This document shows, one piece after another, positions 15,688-24,098 of a stretch of DNA of 59,121 bases. The position numbers were made by a program, and so were the translations under genes. The DNA is taken from contig CAZMLE010000019.1 of assembly GCA_964567045.1 (NCBI GenBank), forward strand, positions 1 to 59,121. The letters run 5' to 3'. How positions within the stretch are numbered: position 1 is the stretch's first letter; every line of letters begins with the position of its first letter. This stretch comes from JAFNGF01 sp964567045. Its GTDB lineage: Bacteria; Planctomycetota; Phycisphaerae; Sedimentisphaerales; Anaerobacaceae. The notes under the pieces are model-generated. The model had not been told where the DNA came from. It searched no databases and saw nothing but the letters and a program-made list of their open reading frames with translations.

Positions 15688-15843
15688 GAAAAAACTCGTA
15701 AAATCCGGAATCCGAAATTTCTCCAAAAGCCAAATGCGCCGATACGGAAACATAGAAAAACTTCTAAAAGTGGTTGATTATTGCCGGAATACAAGTTATT
15801 CTCAGCAAAGCAATAGTGCTCTTTCACATCTGAAGTGGTGGAT

Positions 15844-15912
15844 GTCATTCTGAGCGAAGCGAAGAATCTCGGCTGTGTTGGCCAGATGCTTCGCCTGTCG
15901 GCTCAGCATGAC
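15844..15912. repeat. REP-like inverted repeat
   Basis: GTCATTCTGAGC (15844-15855) pairs with GCTCAGCATGAC (15901-15912) with one mismatch. The inner GAAGCGAAGAATCTC word is the same class as the element at 4630. Confidence 0.7.
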
Positions 15913-16052
15913 GACTCATCAAATCATGTGTGACAAAGCACTGCAGTGCAAAGATGCTTTTCGGATCGAAAAGAGAAACGTGACAATGCTCCGCTGCCAT
16001 TTTTCGCGTGCCAGCGGAAAAAGGTGAATCCTGCCTTAAGAGTTGGTAAGTA

Positions 16053-17015
16053 ATGAGGCGGATTATTTCGGTATCGCGCAGGACGGACATTCCGGCCTTT
16101 TACGGTGACTGGTTTATGGTCCGGCTGAAAGATGGCTTTGCCGGCGTGGTCCGTCCCTTCGGTGGGCAGAAATATGCTGTGTCCTTGAAACCAGACGATG
16201 TCACCTGCCTTGTCTTTTGGTCGAAAGACTTTACGCCCTTTCTGGAAAACCTGAAGACCATTGAAAGTATGGGCTACAAGTTCTACTTCAATTATACCGT
16301 CACCGGCCTGCCGGGTTTCTTTGAAGCTAATGTCGACAAACGATTCGCGATTGACACCTTAAAGCTACTGAGCAGAATGTATTCGCCTCAGCACATAAAC
16401 TGGCGTTTCGACCCCATCATAATTTCAAGCATCTGTGATGGCGAGTTTTTCATCAGGGCTTTTCAGGAACTTGCCCGCGAGTTTGAAGGATTTGTGCAGC
16501 GCTGCTACTTTAGCTTTGTTTGCGAATACAATAAAGTCAGACGTAACTTCCAGGAGCTGCAAAAATCGACAGGCGTGGAAATTATTGAGGTTGGCGAAGA
16601 TTTCAAGATTAACGTGGCAAACGAGCTGGCAACTATTGCAGAACGTCACGGAATCCAGATGTTCTCGTGCTGCGGAGATTATTTAGTCAACGACCAAATC
16701 AAAAAAGCTCACTGTATCGATGGCGGCATAATCGAAGAACTCTTTCACCCGCAGGGCCTGCAATATACAGAAAAGCCCACCAGGGACCAGTGCGGCTGCA
16801 CGGAGAGCACCGATATTGGAACGTACGATACGTGTCCCCATGGCTGTATTTACTGTTATGCCAACGCGAATAAGAGCAGGGCCTATGAGTCCTTCCGCAA
16901 GCACGATAAGGATTCTGCCTTCTTAGGCTACCGCAAATCCGAATCAGACCGATGGCTCGCCGAAGTGCAGAATAACGGGATAGAAAAGGATTCTCAACAG
17001 TTAAAAATATTTTGA
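16053..17015 (+). CDS. DUF1848 family protein with C-terminal CX3CX2C iron-sulfur motif
   Basis: This 320-residue protein is a clear DUF1848 member. It opens with ISVSRRTDIPAFYGDWF, then DVTCLVFWSKDFTPF and INWRFDPII. The C-terminus carries DQCGCTESTDIGTYDTC followed by CPHGCIYCYAN. The spacing C261-x3-C265-x2-C268 is the canonical radical-SAM cluster motif, but it sits at the end of the chain instead of near the start, and two further cysteines (about 247 and 249) precede it. The family's reaction is not established to my knowledge; a radical-SAM-like fold with a permuted order is an inference. The gene is alone, between a REP element and the convergent S9 peptidase gene. Confidence 0.9.
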   Translation: MRRIISVSRRTDIPAFYGDWFMVRLKDGFAGVVRPFGGQKYAVSLKPDDVTCLVFWSKDFTPFLENLKTIESMGYKFYFNYTVTGLPGFFEANVDKRFAIDTLKLLSRMYSPQHINWRFDPIIISSICDGEFFIRAFQELAREFEGFVQRCYFSFVCEYNKVRRNFQELQKSTGVEIIEVGEDFKINVANELATIAERHGIQMFSCCGDYLVNDQIKKAHCIDGGIIEELFHPQGLQYTEKPTRDQCGCTESTDIGTYDTCPHGCIYCYANANKSRAYESFRKHDKDSAFLGYRKSESDRWLAEVQNNGIEKDSQQLKIF

Positions 17016-17082
17016 ACGACCTATAAGCCATCTTAATCAGAGCGGAAATTTCTGTTTAATTAATCTTCTTACGTCTCGTTCC

Positions 17083-19071
17083 TCAGTCTTTCTCTAATAA
17101 ATGCTTTCTTAAAAATGCGAATGCAGCAGCACCGATGTAAACCCCGTTCTGGGGTTTACTGAAACCGTGCCCTTCGTTCGCGGCTTCGATGTACCAGACT
17201 TCGCCGCCTTGCGCTCGGACTTTATCGACAATTTGCCGTGACTCGCTGACAGGAACACGCGGATCATTCTTACCCTGGAAGACGAAAAGCGGAACTTTGA
17301 TGTTATCGGCATGGTTGGCCGGCGAGATTGACTCCAGGAAAGTCCGCATCTCCGGATCGCGCTCATCGCCGAACTCGGTCCTGTAAAAGTCCAGAGCGTA
17401 GTCTTCTGTATTCTTCAGCCAGGTCACAAAGTTAGCAATACCGCACACGTCAATTCCGCATCGCAATTTATCGCTGTAATGGGTTAGGCTCGCCAGTGTC
17501 ATATAGCCACCATAAGACCCTCCGTCAACCGCGATGCGTTGTGTGTCTAAATTCGGCTGAGTTGAAATCCAGTCGAGGAGGGCACCAATATCTTTGACAC
17601 CACCCTCTCTCAAATAGCCATCATCAAGGGCAATAAAAGTCTTTCCGTAACCTGCAGATCCCCGAAAGTTGGGAGCGATGATCGTAATTCCATCTTTCCT
17701 CACAATGTCATGGAACGGCGAGCTAATCGGGCGAGCCTGACCTACGTAACCAGCGCCCCCGTGAAGGTCGATCATTACAGGCCTGGATCCTTCGAAACCA
17801 GCCGCGGCATCAAACACAAAGGCCGGAATCATCCGAGGTTTGTCATTCACCTTATCAAACGTGGGGTAGTGAATCAGCCTTGGAGCGGGCAGCTTACCAG
17901 CATCTGGGGAACCATTATCCGTCCATCGTGTGACTTCATTGGCATCCACATTGTAAGAGTATACACTGGCCATCCCTTCAGGAGAGATGTTGGTGAATCC
18001 GATCTCATTGCGCTGGGGGTGAAAGGCGATTTTGCCTACCAACCCATCGGGCAAACCATTCACTTTCCACGTTTTTTCGGTTTCGGTATCTAACAGGTAT
18101 AACGCCGAGACGGCATCTTCATTGATTCTGAGCGCCAGGTATTTGCCATCCGGTGATACGATACACTCCTCTACGTCCCAGGGAATATGGGCTGTCAGCG
18201 GCCGCACATTTCCTGTCAAGAGGTCAAGACGCCGTAAGGTCAGGAACTCAGAATCCTTGTTGCTAACGAAATAAATGCTCTTGCCGTCCTTATACCAGAC
18301 CGCCGCGCCATGAACAATTTTATCCGTTTCGTTGGGAAAGAGGTTTTTCATCTCACCCGTCTCGACATCAAGGATATGAAGGCGGTCCTCTTCATAAGAG
18401 ATACCCTCCCATACCAGTATTTGATTAGCGGCCGGCGACCAGCGACCAAGCCCCCAGCTACCCTTTGCTTGATAGATCATCTTTTCGCTCTCAGGATCTT
18501 CCGGATCGACGGTGTATATAAACGTTTCACCGCCCTCAAGTTGCATGCTCGCATACGCAAAAAGGTTGCCTCTCGCGTCAAAATAACCCGCATAGTTCCT
18601 TGAACTACCATCGGTGAATCGATGGTATGTATGGTCCGAGAGATTAAACCGGTAGAGCTGGTAGCGTTCATTTCCATCTACATCCATGCCAAACACGAAG
18701 TAGTTCTTATTTGCATCCGGATTAAAGCGTACTTCCGATGGCGTATCGCGAACGGACATCAGTTTCTTAGGCTGTCCTCCTGGGTCGGAAAGAACGTGGA
18801 GTTGCGGGGTCAATCGCGAAGCAGCGTAAATCAGCATACGCCTTTCTGATGGGTACCAATCTACGAAACCTGTCGAAGCCATCATCTGCTTTGCCGCCCA
18901 GGCGATCTTAAATAATGGCTTCCAGGGTACTCGCGGTACTCCTTCTGTGGTGATTGCCGGTGGCCTCGGCACACCATAAAACATTAGAAACAGAAATCCG
19001 ACGACCAATACCAAACAGGCTGCAATCGCGGCTCGTTTCAAGATTTTTTTATAGTTAAGATTCTTAGACAT
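17083..19071 (-). CDS. S9 prolyl-oligopeptidase family serine peptidase, membrane-anchored
   Basis: This 662-residue protein has an N-terminal transmembrane anchor or uncleaved signal (about 15-33), a beta-propeller (about 60-390, with FNPDANK and SPDGKY blades), and a C-terminal alpha/beta-hydrolase peptidase S9 domain. The catalytic triad is visible: Ser in GGSYGGYM (S about 519), Asp in QGKNDPRVP (D about 603) and His in NEGHGF (H about 635). RGSAGYGKTF supplies the oxyanion region. Such enzymes cleave short peptides, often after proline, or act as acylaminoacyl/dipeptidyl peptidases. With the tricorn, M2, OPT and POT genes nearby it strengthens the peptide-degradation theme of this region. 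The Shine-Dalgarno signal is weak. Confidence 0.93.
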   Translation of the reverse strand: MSKNLNYKKILKRAAIAACLVLVVGFLFLMFYGVPRPPAITTEGVPRVPWKPLFKIAWAAKQMMASTGFVDWYPSERRMLIYAASRLTPQLHVLSDPGGQPKKLMSVRDTPSEVRFNPDANKNYFVFGMDVDGNERYQLYRFNLSDHTYHRFTDGSSRNYAGYFDARGNLFAYASMQLEGGETFIYTVDPEDPESEKMIYQAKGSWGLGRWSPAANQILVWEGISYEEDRLHILDVETGEMKNLFPNETDKIVHGAAVWYKDGKSIYFVSNKDSEFLTLRRLDLLTGNVRPLTAHIPWDVEECIVSPDGKYLALRINEDAVSALYLLDTETEKTWKVNGLPDGLVGKIAFHPQRNEIGFTNISPEGMASVYSYNVDANEVTRWTDNGSPDAGKLPAPRLIHYPTFDKVNDKPRMIPAFVFDAAAGFEGSRPVMIDLHGGAGYVGQARPISSPFHDIVRKDGITIIAPNFRGSAGYGKTFIALDDGYLREGGVKDIGALLDWISTQPNLDTQRIAVDGGSYGGYMTLASLTHYSDKLRCGIDVCGIANFVTWLKNTEDYALDFYRTEFGDERDPEMRTFLESISPANHADNIKVPLFVFQGKNDPRVPVSESRQIVDKVRAQGGEVWYIEAANEGHGFSKPQNGVYIGAAAFAFLRKHLLEKD

Positions 19072-19195
19072 TAGCGCTCACACTTTAACATCTTGCAAAT
19101 AGAAGATTTAATTTAGCAAGAATGTTCAACCCGATTGTCCTGTTACAACTTTTTTGCGTACTTCAGACAATCCTCGCGCCAAAACAGCAGATTTT

Positions 19196-20227
19196 TCAGC
19201 GTTCAATCGGACCAACGGCTAATTTGAGGACCAATTGTTCAATCGCCACCTGTGCTTTGGTTTGGCCGGTTTTAATCGCATAATCAATCGTCCCCAATTG
19301 GGACAGAATCCGGCCCAGCTGCTGCAAGGTCATTTTACGGACTTGCGCAAAGAAGCTTTCTTGTTTACTGGGCCAAACTCGCAGTTTCTTACTGACCTCA
19401 GGAGGGCTGATGCCCTTTTCAAGTAGGGCTTTGGCGTTGTACATCCTGCGGAAATGAAATGCAAAGGCACCTACGACGGTGTAGTCAGCGTCCTTGTCCT
19501 GGGCGAACATGTTTCGCAGGCGAGCTATCGCTTCCGCTGTCTTGCCGGCGACCATAGCGTCAATCACCTCAAAGGCGCCGTAAATGCGGTTATAGCCGAT
19601 GAGTGACTCAACGTGCTTAGCCGTTATGACCTTTTCCGCGTCGGCAAATACGGCCAGCTTGTCGATCTCACTGTATAGGCGCGGCAGGTCGTCGCCGGTC
19701 AGATCGATCAGCAGCTCGGCGGCGTCTTTATCGAGCCTCTTATCGTGTGCGTCGCCGGCGTATTTTGACAAGCGGCCGGGCAACTGCCAGGACGCAGGCT
19801 GTTTCACCTCGATTAATTTGCCGACTGTGGGCAATTTTTTAGCCAGTTTCGTCTGACTTGGCCAACTGCTTACTGTCAGAATGAGTATCCCGGTTGGGCA
19901 GGGATTATCAAAATACTTTTCGAGTAAGGGGCGGTTCTTAGATACGAAATCATCCGCATTCTTCACGACAACAACGCGTTTTTGGGTCAAGAACGGAACA
20001 GTCCGAAGTTCATCCAGAACGTCGGCAACTGAGACCTCGACCGCATCGGCAACAGAAAGCCCGGTGGCTCTTTGTGAGGGCTCTATAAGCTGCTGGAGAA
20101 ATTCCCGGCACTGTGCGTTGACCAGCGCGTCATTTTTGCCGGCAAATACGTAAATGCCCGCCTTCGGCGGGAATCCCTCGGCTGCGCTCGGGACAGGTTT
20201 CGATTTTTTACCTTGAGGCATCTGCAT
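19196..20227 (-). CDS. holA: DNA polymerase III subunit delta
   Basis: This protein of about 343 residues is the clamp-loader delta subunit. It shows the family's order: IYVFAGKNDALV at the N-terminus, LDELRTVPFLTQKRVVVVKNAD, TGILILTVSSWPSQTKLAKKL, SKYAGDAHDKRLDKDAAELLIDLTGDDLPRLYSEIDKLAVFA, and the C-terminal collar helices ending AIKTGQTKAQVAIEQLVLKLA. The start is uncertain between ATGs at 20227 and 20221; a TTG at 20254 would also be in frame. In every case the start lies at or inside the last codons of gyrA, so translation is probably coupled. Directly before the domain, about 14 residues (PVPSAAEGFPPKAG) are encoded by a palindromic repeat and have no counterpart in ordinary delta subunits. 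Confidence 0.9.
   Translation of the reverse strand: MQMPQGKKSKPVPSAAEGFPPKAGIYVFAGKNDALVNAQCREFLQQLIEPSQRATGLSVADAVEVSVADVLDELRTVPFLTQKRVVVVKNADDFVSKNRPLLEKYFDNPCPTGILILTVSSWPSQTKLAKKLPTVGKLIEVKQPASWQLPGRLSKYAGDAHDKRLDKDAAELLIDLTGDDLPRLYSEIDKLAVFADAEKVITAKHVESLIGYNRIYGAFEVIDAMVAGKTAEAIARLRNMFAQDKDADYTVVGAFAFHFRRMYNAKALLEKGISPPEVSKKLRVWPSKQESFFAQVRKMTLQQLGRILSQLGTIDYAIKTGQTKAQVAIEQLVLKLAVGPIER
20156..20197. repeat. palindromic repeat inside the holA coding region
   Basis: On the plus strand CCCGCC-TTC-GGCGGG stands next to CCCTCGG...GCTCGGGAC. The translation on the minus strand is PVPSAAEGFPPKAG, typical of the CCTTCGGC-class elements seen near 2200, 4570 and 48240. Confidence 0.75.
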
Positions 20228-22757
20228 CTTCAGCGAGTATTTTTTCTGCGGCAACGAGTTTGTCGTCGGGTTTGAGCTTGATAAGTCGCACGCCCTGGGT
20301 GTTTCTGCCGATGGAGCGGATTTTGTCCAGGCCGGTTCGGATAATCATTCCTTGTGCGGTGATGAGCATCAGGTCGTCATTGCTTTGGACCGCTTCTAAT
20401 GCGACTACTTTGCCGTTTCGAGCGGTAGTCTTTATGTTCTTCAGGCCTACGCCGCCCCGCCCTTGTGGCCGGTAGCTCTCAACGGCGGTTCGTTTGCCGT
20501 AGCCGTTTTCGCAGACCGTAAACAGCGAGGCTTTTTCCTGAACGATTACCATTCCGACCACCGCATCTCCTGGCCGCAGTTTTATGCCCCGCACTCCCCT
20601 TGATGCCCGGCCCATCGAGCGGACTTCGCTTTCATCGAAGCGTATGGTCATGCCGTCCCGTGTACCAAGGATGATATGGTCGGACCCTTTGGTCAGCGAG
20701 GCTCCTATCAGGGCATCGTTAGGGTCAAGGTTGATTGCAATTACGCCGGTCGACCTTGGGTTGCTGTAAGCCGAGAGCTTTGTCTTTTTTACGGTGCCGT
20801 TCCTTGTGGCCATGATGAGCTGCCGCTGTTGCTTTTCGTTCTCTTGGCCGTTAAAGCTGCTGACATTGATCACAGAGGCTATTTGCTGGTCTTGCAGCTT
20901 CAGCAGGTTCACGATATTTCGTCCTTTGCTCTGTCGCGACATGCTCGGAACATCGTAGACCTTCAGCCAATAACATCTGCCGCGATTGGTGAATATAAGA
21001 AGATAATCATGTGTTGAGGCAATGAACAGGTGCTTTATGAAATCGCCTTCTTTAGTGTCTGAGCCGATGATGCCTCTGCCGCCTCTGGCCTGTCTACGGT
21101 AGGTGTCGATCGGCATTCGCTTGACGTACCCATCGTGGCTGACGGTGACTATGACTTCCTCCTCGGCAATCAGGTCTTCGATTTCGAACTCCTCGGCTTT
21201 AGCGGTGATTTTTGTCCGCCTGGTGTCAGCGTACTTTTCCTTTATTTCGTGTATGTCTTCCCGAATGATGTCCAGCAGGAGCTGGTCGCTGGCAAGGATT
21301 GCCTCGTAGCCCTCTATTTGCTCAGTAAGATCGGCGTATTCTTTGGCGAGCTTTTCCATCTCCAGGCCAGTTAATCGCTGCAGTTGCATCGTCAAAATTG
21401 CATCAGCCTGTGGGCCGGTGAGTGTGTGTTTGCCTTTACTTTTTTCCTTAATGAAAGCCTTTGGCAGAATCTTGGTCAGAGTGGCTGACTCGGCCAATCG
21501 CAGCGGTTTTTTCATCAGGTTCAGCTTTGCTGTCGGTGTGTCGGGCGATTTCTTTATCAAATCGATAATCTCATCGATGTCACTGACTGCTAATATCAGC
21601 CCTTCCAGAATGTGGGCTCTATTTCTGCATCTTTTTAGCAGGAATCTGCTTCGCCTTCGGACAACGGTTTTGCGGTGGTCAATGAAGCAGTCAAGAAGTC
21701 CTCTGATGTTCAGGGTTTCGGGTCTATTATTAACTAAGGCGATATTGGCGATGGCAAAAGTGCTCTGAAGAGGTGTGTAGCGGTAAAGCTTGTTGAGCGC
21801 GATTTCCGCATCGGCGTCCTTCTTTAAGTCCACCACAATACGCAGTCCGTGGCGGTCTGATTCGTCTCTAACGTCGGCGATTTCCGGGATCACATCGTTG
21901 TGGACGCAATCGGCAATTCTCGAAACGATTGTAGTCTTGATAACCGCATAAGGTATCTCAGTTATTATGATTCTTACCCTACCTTTTTTGGTGGTTTCGA
22001 TATCTGCTTTGCCTCGCACTGTCAGATGGCCGCGGCCGGTTGTGTAGGCGTCCTTAATGCCTTTGGTGCCGCAGATGACGCCGCCTGTAGGGAAGTCCGG
22101 GCCGGGCAGAACCTTCATAATGTCTTTGAATCCGCAGTTCGGGTCGTTGATGACTAACAGCAGCGCGTCACAGACCTCGGCGATATTGTGCGGCGGAATG
22201 TTTGTGGCCATTCCCACCGCGATGCCCATCGAGCCATTGCCCAGTAAATTCGGAAACTTCGAGGGCAGAACAGTGGGCTCCATCCGTGTTTCGTCATAGT
22301 TGGGCACAAAATCCACGGTATCGTGATCGATGTCTTCCAGCATATCCATAGCCGGCCGGGCCATCCTGGCTTCGGTGTATCGCATGGCAGCCGGCGGATC
22401 GGCATCTATACTGCCAAAGTTCCCTTGGGGGTCGATCAGCGTATAGCGCATATTCCAGTCCTGAGCCATGCGCACCAGTGTTCCGTAGGTGGCCTGGTCG
22501 CCGTGAGGATGATAGTTGCCGCCGGTATCGCCGACGATTTTGGCGCACTTGCGGTGTGCGCTTCGCGGCCCCAGATTCAGGTCGTTCATCGCCACTAATA
22601 TGCGTCTTTGCGAGGGCTTCAAGCCGTCGCGCACATCGGGCAGGGCACGCGAAACGATGACGCTCATCGCATAGTTCAGGTATGAGTTCTTTAGCTCATC
22701 CAGGATACGCAAATCCTCGATGCGCTCCTGGGTTTTCTTGACTTCTGTCATATCCAT
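20208..22757 (-). CDS. gyrA: DNA gyrase subunit A
   Basis: This 849-residue protein is the cleavage-religation subunit of DNA gyrase. The catalytic tyrosine is in AAMRYTEARM (Tyr about 127). The N-terminal tower and exit-gate region is followed by a six-bladed C-terminal wrapping domain. A GyrA-box-like QARGGRG lies near residue 550 and a QGRGGVG in a later blade, arguing for gyrase rather than topoisomerase IV. In the quinolone pocket the sequence reads HPHGDQATYGTLVRMAQ, so the positions equivalent to E. coli Ser83 and Asp87 are Gln and Gly. The gene overlaps holA downstream; gyrB is not in the window. A minus-strand promoter candidate lies about 140 bp upstream. Confidence 0.97.
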   Translation of the reverse strand: MDMTEVKKTQERIEDLRILDELKNSYLNYAMSVIVSRALPDVRDGLKPSQRRILVAMNDLNLGPRSAHRKCAKIVGDTGGNYHPHGDQATYGTLVRMAQDWNMRYTLIDPQGNFGSIDADPPAAMRYTEARMARPAMDMLEDIDHDTVDFVPNYDETRMEPTVLPSKFPNLLGNGSMGIAVGMATNIPPHNIAEVCDALLLVINDPNCGFKDIMKVLPGPDFPTGGVICGTKGIKDAYTTGRGHLTVRGKADIETTKKGRVRIIITEIPYAVIKTTIVSRIADCVHNDVIPEIADVRDESDRHGLRIVVDLKKDADAEIALNKLYRYTPLQSTFAIANIALVNNRPETLNIRGLLDCFIDHRKTVVRRRSRFLLKRCRNRAHILEGLILAVSDIDEIIDLIKKSPDTPTAKLNLMKKPLRLAESATLTKILPKAFIKEKSKGKHTLTGPQADAILTMQLQRLTGLEMEKLAKEYADLTEQIEGYEAILASDQLLLDIIREDIHEIKEKYADTRRTKITAKAEEFEIEDLIAEEEVIVTVSHDGYVKRMPIDTYRRQARGGRGIIGSDTKEGDFIKHLFIASTHDYLLIFTNRGRCYWLKVYDVPSMSRQSKGRNIVNLLKLQDQQIASVINVSSFNGQENEKQQRQLIMATRNGTVKKTKLSAYSNPRSTGVIAINLDPNDALIGASLTKGSDHIILGTRDGMTIRFDESEVRSMGRASRGVRGIKLRPGDAVVGMVIVQEKASLFTVCENGYGKRTAVESYRPQGRGGVGLKNIKTTARNGKVVALEAVQSNDDLMLITAQGMIIRTGLDKIRSIGRNTQGVRLIKLKPDDKLVAAEKILAEDADASR

Positions 22758-22899
22758 ATCTCGTTATTTAAGATTCTGGTTTGCCGATTCTGTGGGTTTG
22801 GCCTGGCCCAAGACGGTGCCCTTAGACCTGTTAGGGCCGGACTTCTGTACACAGATTCAGGCGCCTGCATTCCCATAAGACAGTATCGTTCAGGGCGAT

Positions 22900-22928
22900 A
22901 GATTACCTTCAGTCGGGCATAAAGTCAA
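22900..22928 (-). promoter_or_regulatory. sigma-70 promoter for gyrA (TTGACT-N17-TAATCT)
   Basis: On the minus strand, TTGACT at 22928-22923 and TAATCT at 22905-22900 are 17 bp apart. Transcription would start near 22893, giving a leader of about 135 nt before gyrA. Confidence 0.6.
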
Positions 22929-23230
22929 GGACAATGGGGCAAATGCGGAACCTCTCAATCAAAGCAAATTGGACGAACAAAGCGGAAATCTTGGCAGATC
23001 TTTTTGTTTTTCCGAATTAATGGTTTATACTTTAGATGAAGGCGTTACGAAAGAATAGGTGTATTGTTGAACATGTACACATAATACTCCTTCCTTCTCT
23101 TCTAGGGGGGCAGGCTGACCAGCCAGGACACACATAGTGGGGGGGTCGCTGTCTCCCTTTTTTTGCGCAGTCGTTTTGACATATCTGTGTGTCTGTCATT
23201 TTGGGATCATTTTCTGGTTGCTCAGCTCAA

Positions 23231-23270
23231 ATAAAAAACGAGCTATGGGAGAGAGTCCCACAGCTCGTTC
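23231..23270 (-). terminator. strong rho-independent terminator of the leftward PEP-CTERM gene
   Basis: Read on the minus strand, AACGAGCT(G)TGGGA-CTCTC-TCCCA(T)AGCTCGTT is a 13-bp stem with one mismatch, followed by TTTTAT. It lies about 50 bp after the stop codon of the 198-residue PEP-CTERM protein. Confidence 0.85.
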
Positions 23271-23276
23271 TTGTCT

Positions 23277-23299
23277 GGGTTCCCACTTGATGGGAACCC
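23277..23299. repeat. second hairpin before the terminator
   Basis: GGGTTCCCA-CTTGA-TGGGAACCC is a perfect 9-bp stem between the PEP-CTERM stop and the main terminator. It may stabilise the 3' end of the mRNA. Confidence 0.7.
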
Positions 23300-23319
23300 G
23301 ATATGAGGGGGGCTTTAGG

Positions 23320-23916
23320 TCAGCAACGACCCCTCCGCCGACAGAACAGTCCCAGACTGCCCAGACCAAGTAGAGCCATAGTAGCTGGCTCGGGAACAGG
23401 CTCTTGTGTCAATGAAAAGTTGAACAAACCAGAAGTAGGAACATTGATGTCAAACGAAAGCGTTAGCAGCTCACCGTTTTTGACCGGGTTGGCCCCGCTA
23501 AACTTGATGGCTGCGGGGTGTATATAATCCACCGTTTGCAGCTTCTTGCCTCCGGCGCTGGCACTGCCTGCGACGAAGGTGGCGCCCGTGCCGCCGGATA
23601 AGCTCAGTATGTAGCTCGTCCAGGCGATGCCGCTGGTGTTCTGGATGGTCTTGACCACGGTAAATATCGGATCTGAGTCTGTTTCACCGCTCATCAGCAC
23701 GAGATCCTTAGACGCTGAGTGGATAGCTTCATTCATGGTCAGCGACGGTCCGGAGTAGTCGAATGTCCAGTTGTGCTGATTCACCGGGCTTGGGAACTCG
23801 CACGTGAAAGGCGCCGCGCCGGGACTATCTGCAGGATTTACAAAACCTGCTTGAGCGGCAGTGCCGAAAAGTGTCACTACCCCAATCAACATTAGAACAA
23901 CCGTAAACTTTTTCAT
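23320..23916 (-). CDS. PEP-CTERM sorting-domain secreted protein
   Basis: This 198-residue exported protein has a signal peptide (about 1-23, ending in AAQA) and a beta-rich middle. It ends in the PEP-CTERM sorting signal VPEPATMALLGLGSLGLFCRRR, that is, the VPEP motif, a hydrophobic helix and an arginine cluster. Such proteins are processed by an exosortase and usually become extracellular or surface material. The middle has no recognised domain. GGGAGG precedes the ATG with 8-bp spacing. A strong terminator follows, so it is probably the end of a unit; the 272-codon PEP-CTERM gene upstream lies about 180 bp away on the same strand. No exosortase is encoded in the window. Confidence 0.9.
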   Translation of the reverse strand: MKKFTVVLMLIGVVTLFGTAAQAGFVNPADSPGAAPFTCEFPSPVNQHNWTFDYSGPSLTMNEAIHSASKDLVLMSGETDSDPIFTVVKTIQNTSGIAWTSYILSLSGGTGATFVAGSASAGGKKLQTVDYIHPAAIKFSGANPVKNGELLTLSFDINVPTSGLFNFSLTQEPVPEPATMALLGLGSLGLFCRRRGRC

Positions 23917-24098
23917 CTTTTTTTCCTCCCGTAATATTGAATTTTGCTTTTCTTGGTGCTGCGAAGTCGCGCAGCAATTATGGTCGTCTTGTGTCGGTCC
24001 ATAAGCTCGCAGAAATTCGGTTTAATCATCGATAATCTTGTGTCATAAGCATCCCCCTTTCCCGCGACGTACCGTCTTGGTTTATCAACCGCGCCTGC

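Larger units (their letters stand above)
15527..16052. other. intergenic region upstream of the GH172 operon and the DUF1848 gene
   Basis: No gene is supported. On the minus strand, TTGACT (15682-15687) and AATAAT (15661-15666) with 15-bp spacing form a weak promoter candidate for the leftward operon. A REP-like inverted repeat lies at 15844-15912. The rest shows no recognisable site. Confidence 0.4.
22758..23319. other. intergenic region between gyrA and the PEP-CTERM genes
   Basis: It contains the gyrA promoter candidate (22900-22928) and, at its right end, the terminator of the leftward PEP-CTERM gene (23231-23299). The stretch 23000-23220 has runs of G and C (GGGGGG near 23105 and 23140) but no supported gene. 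Confidence 0.5.
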
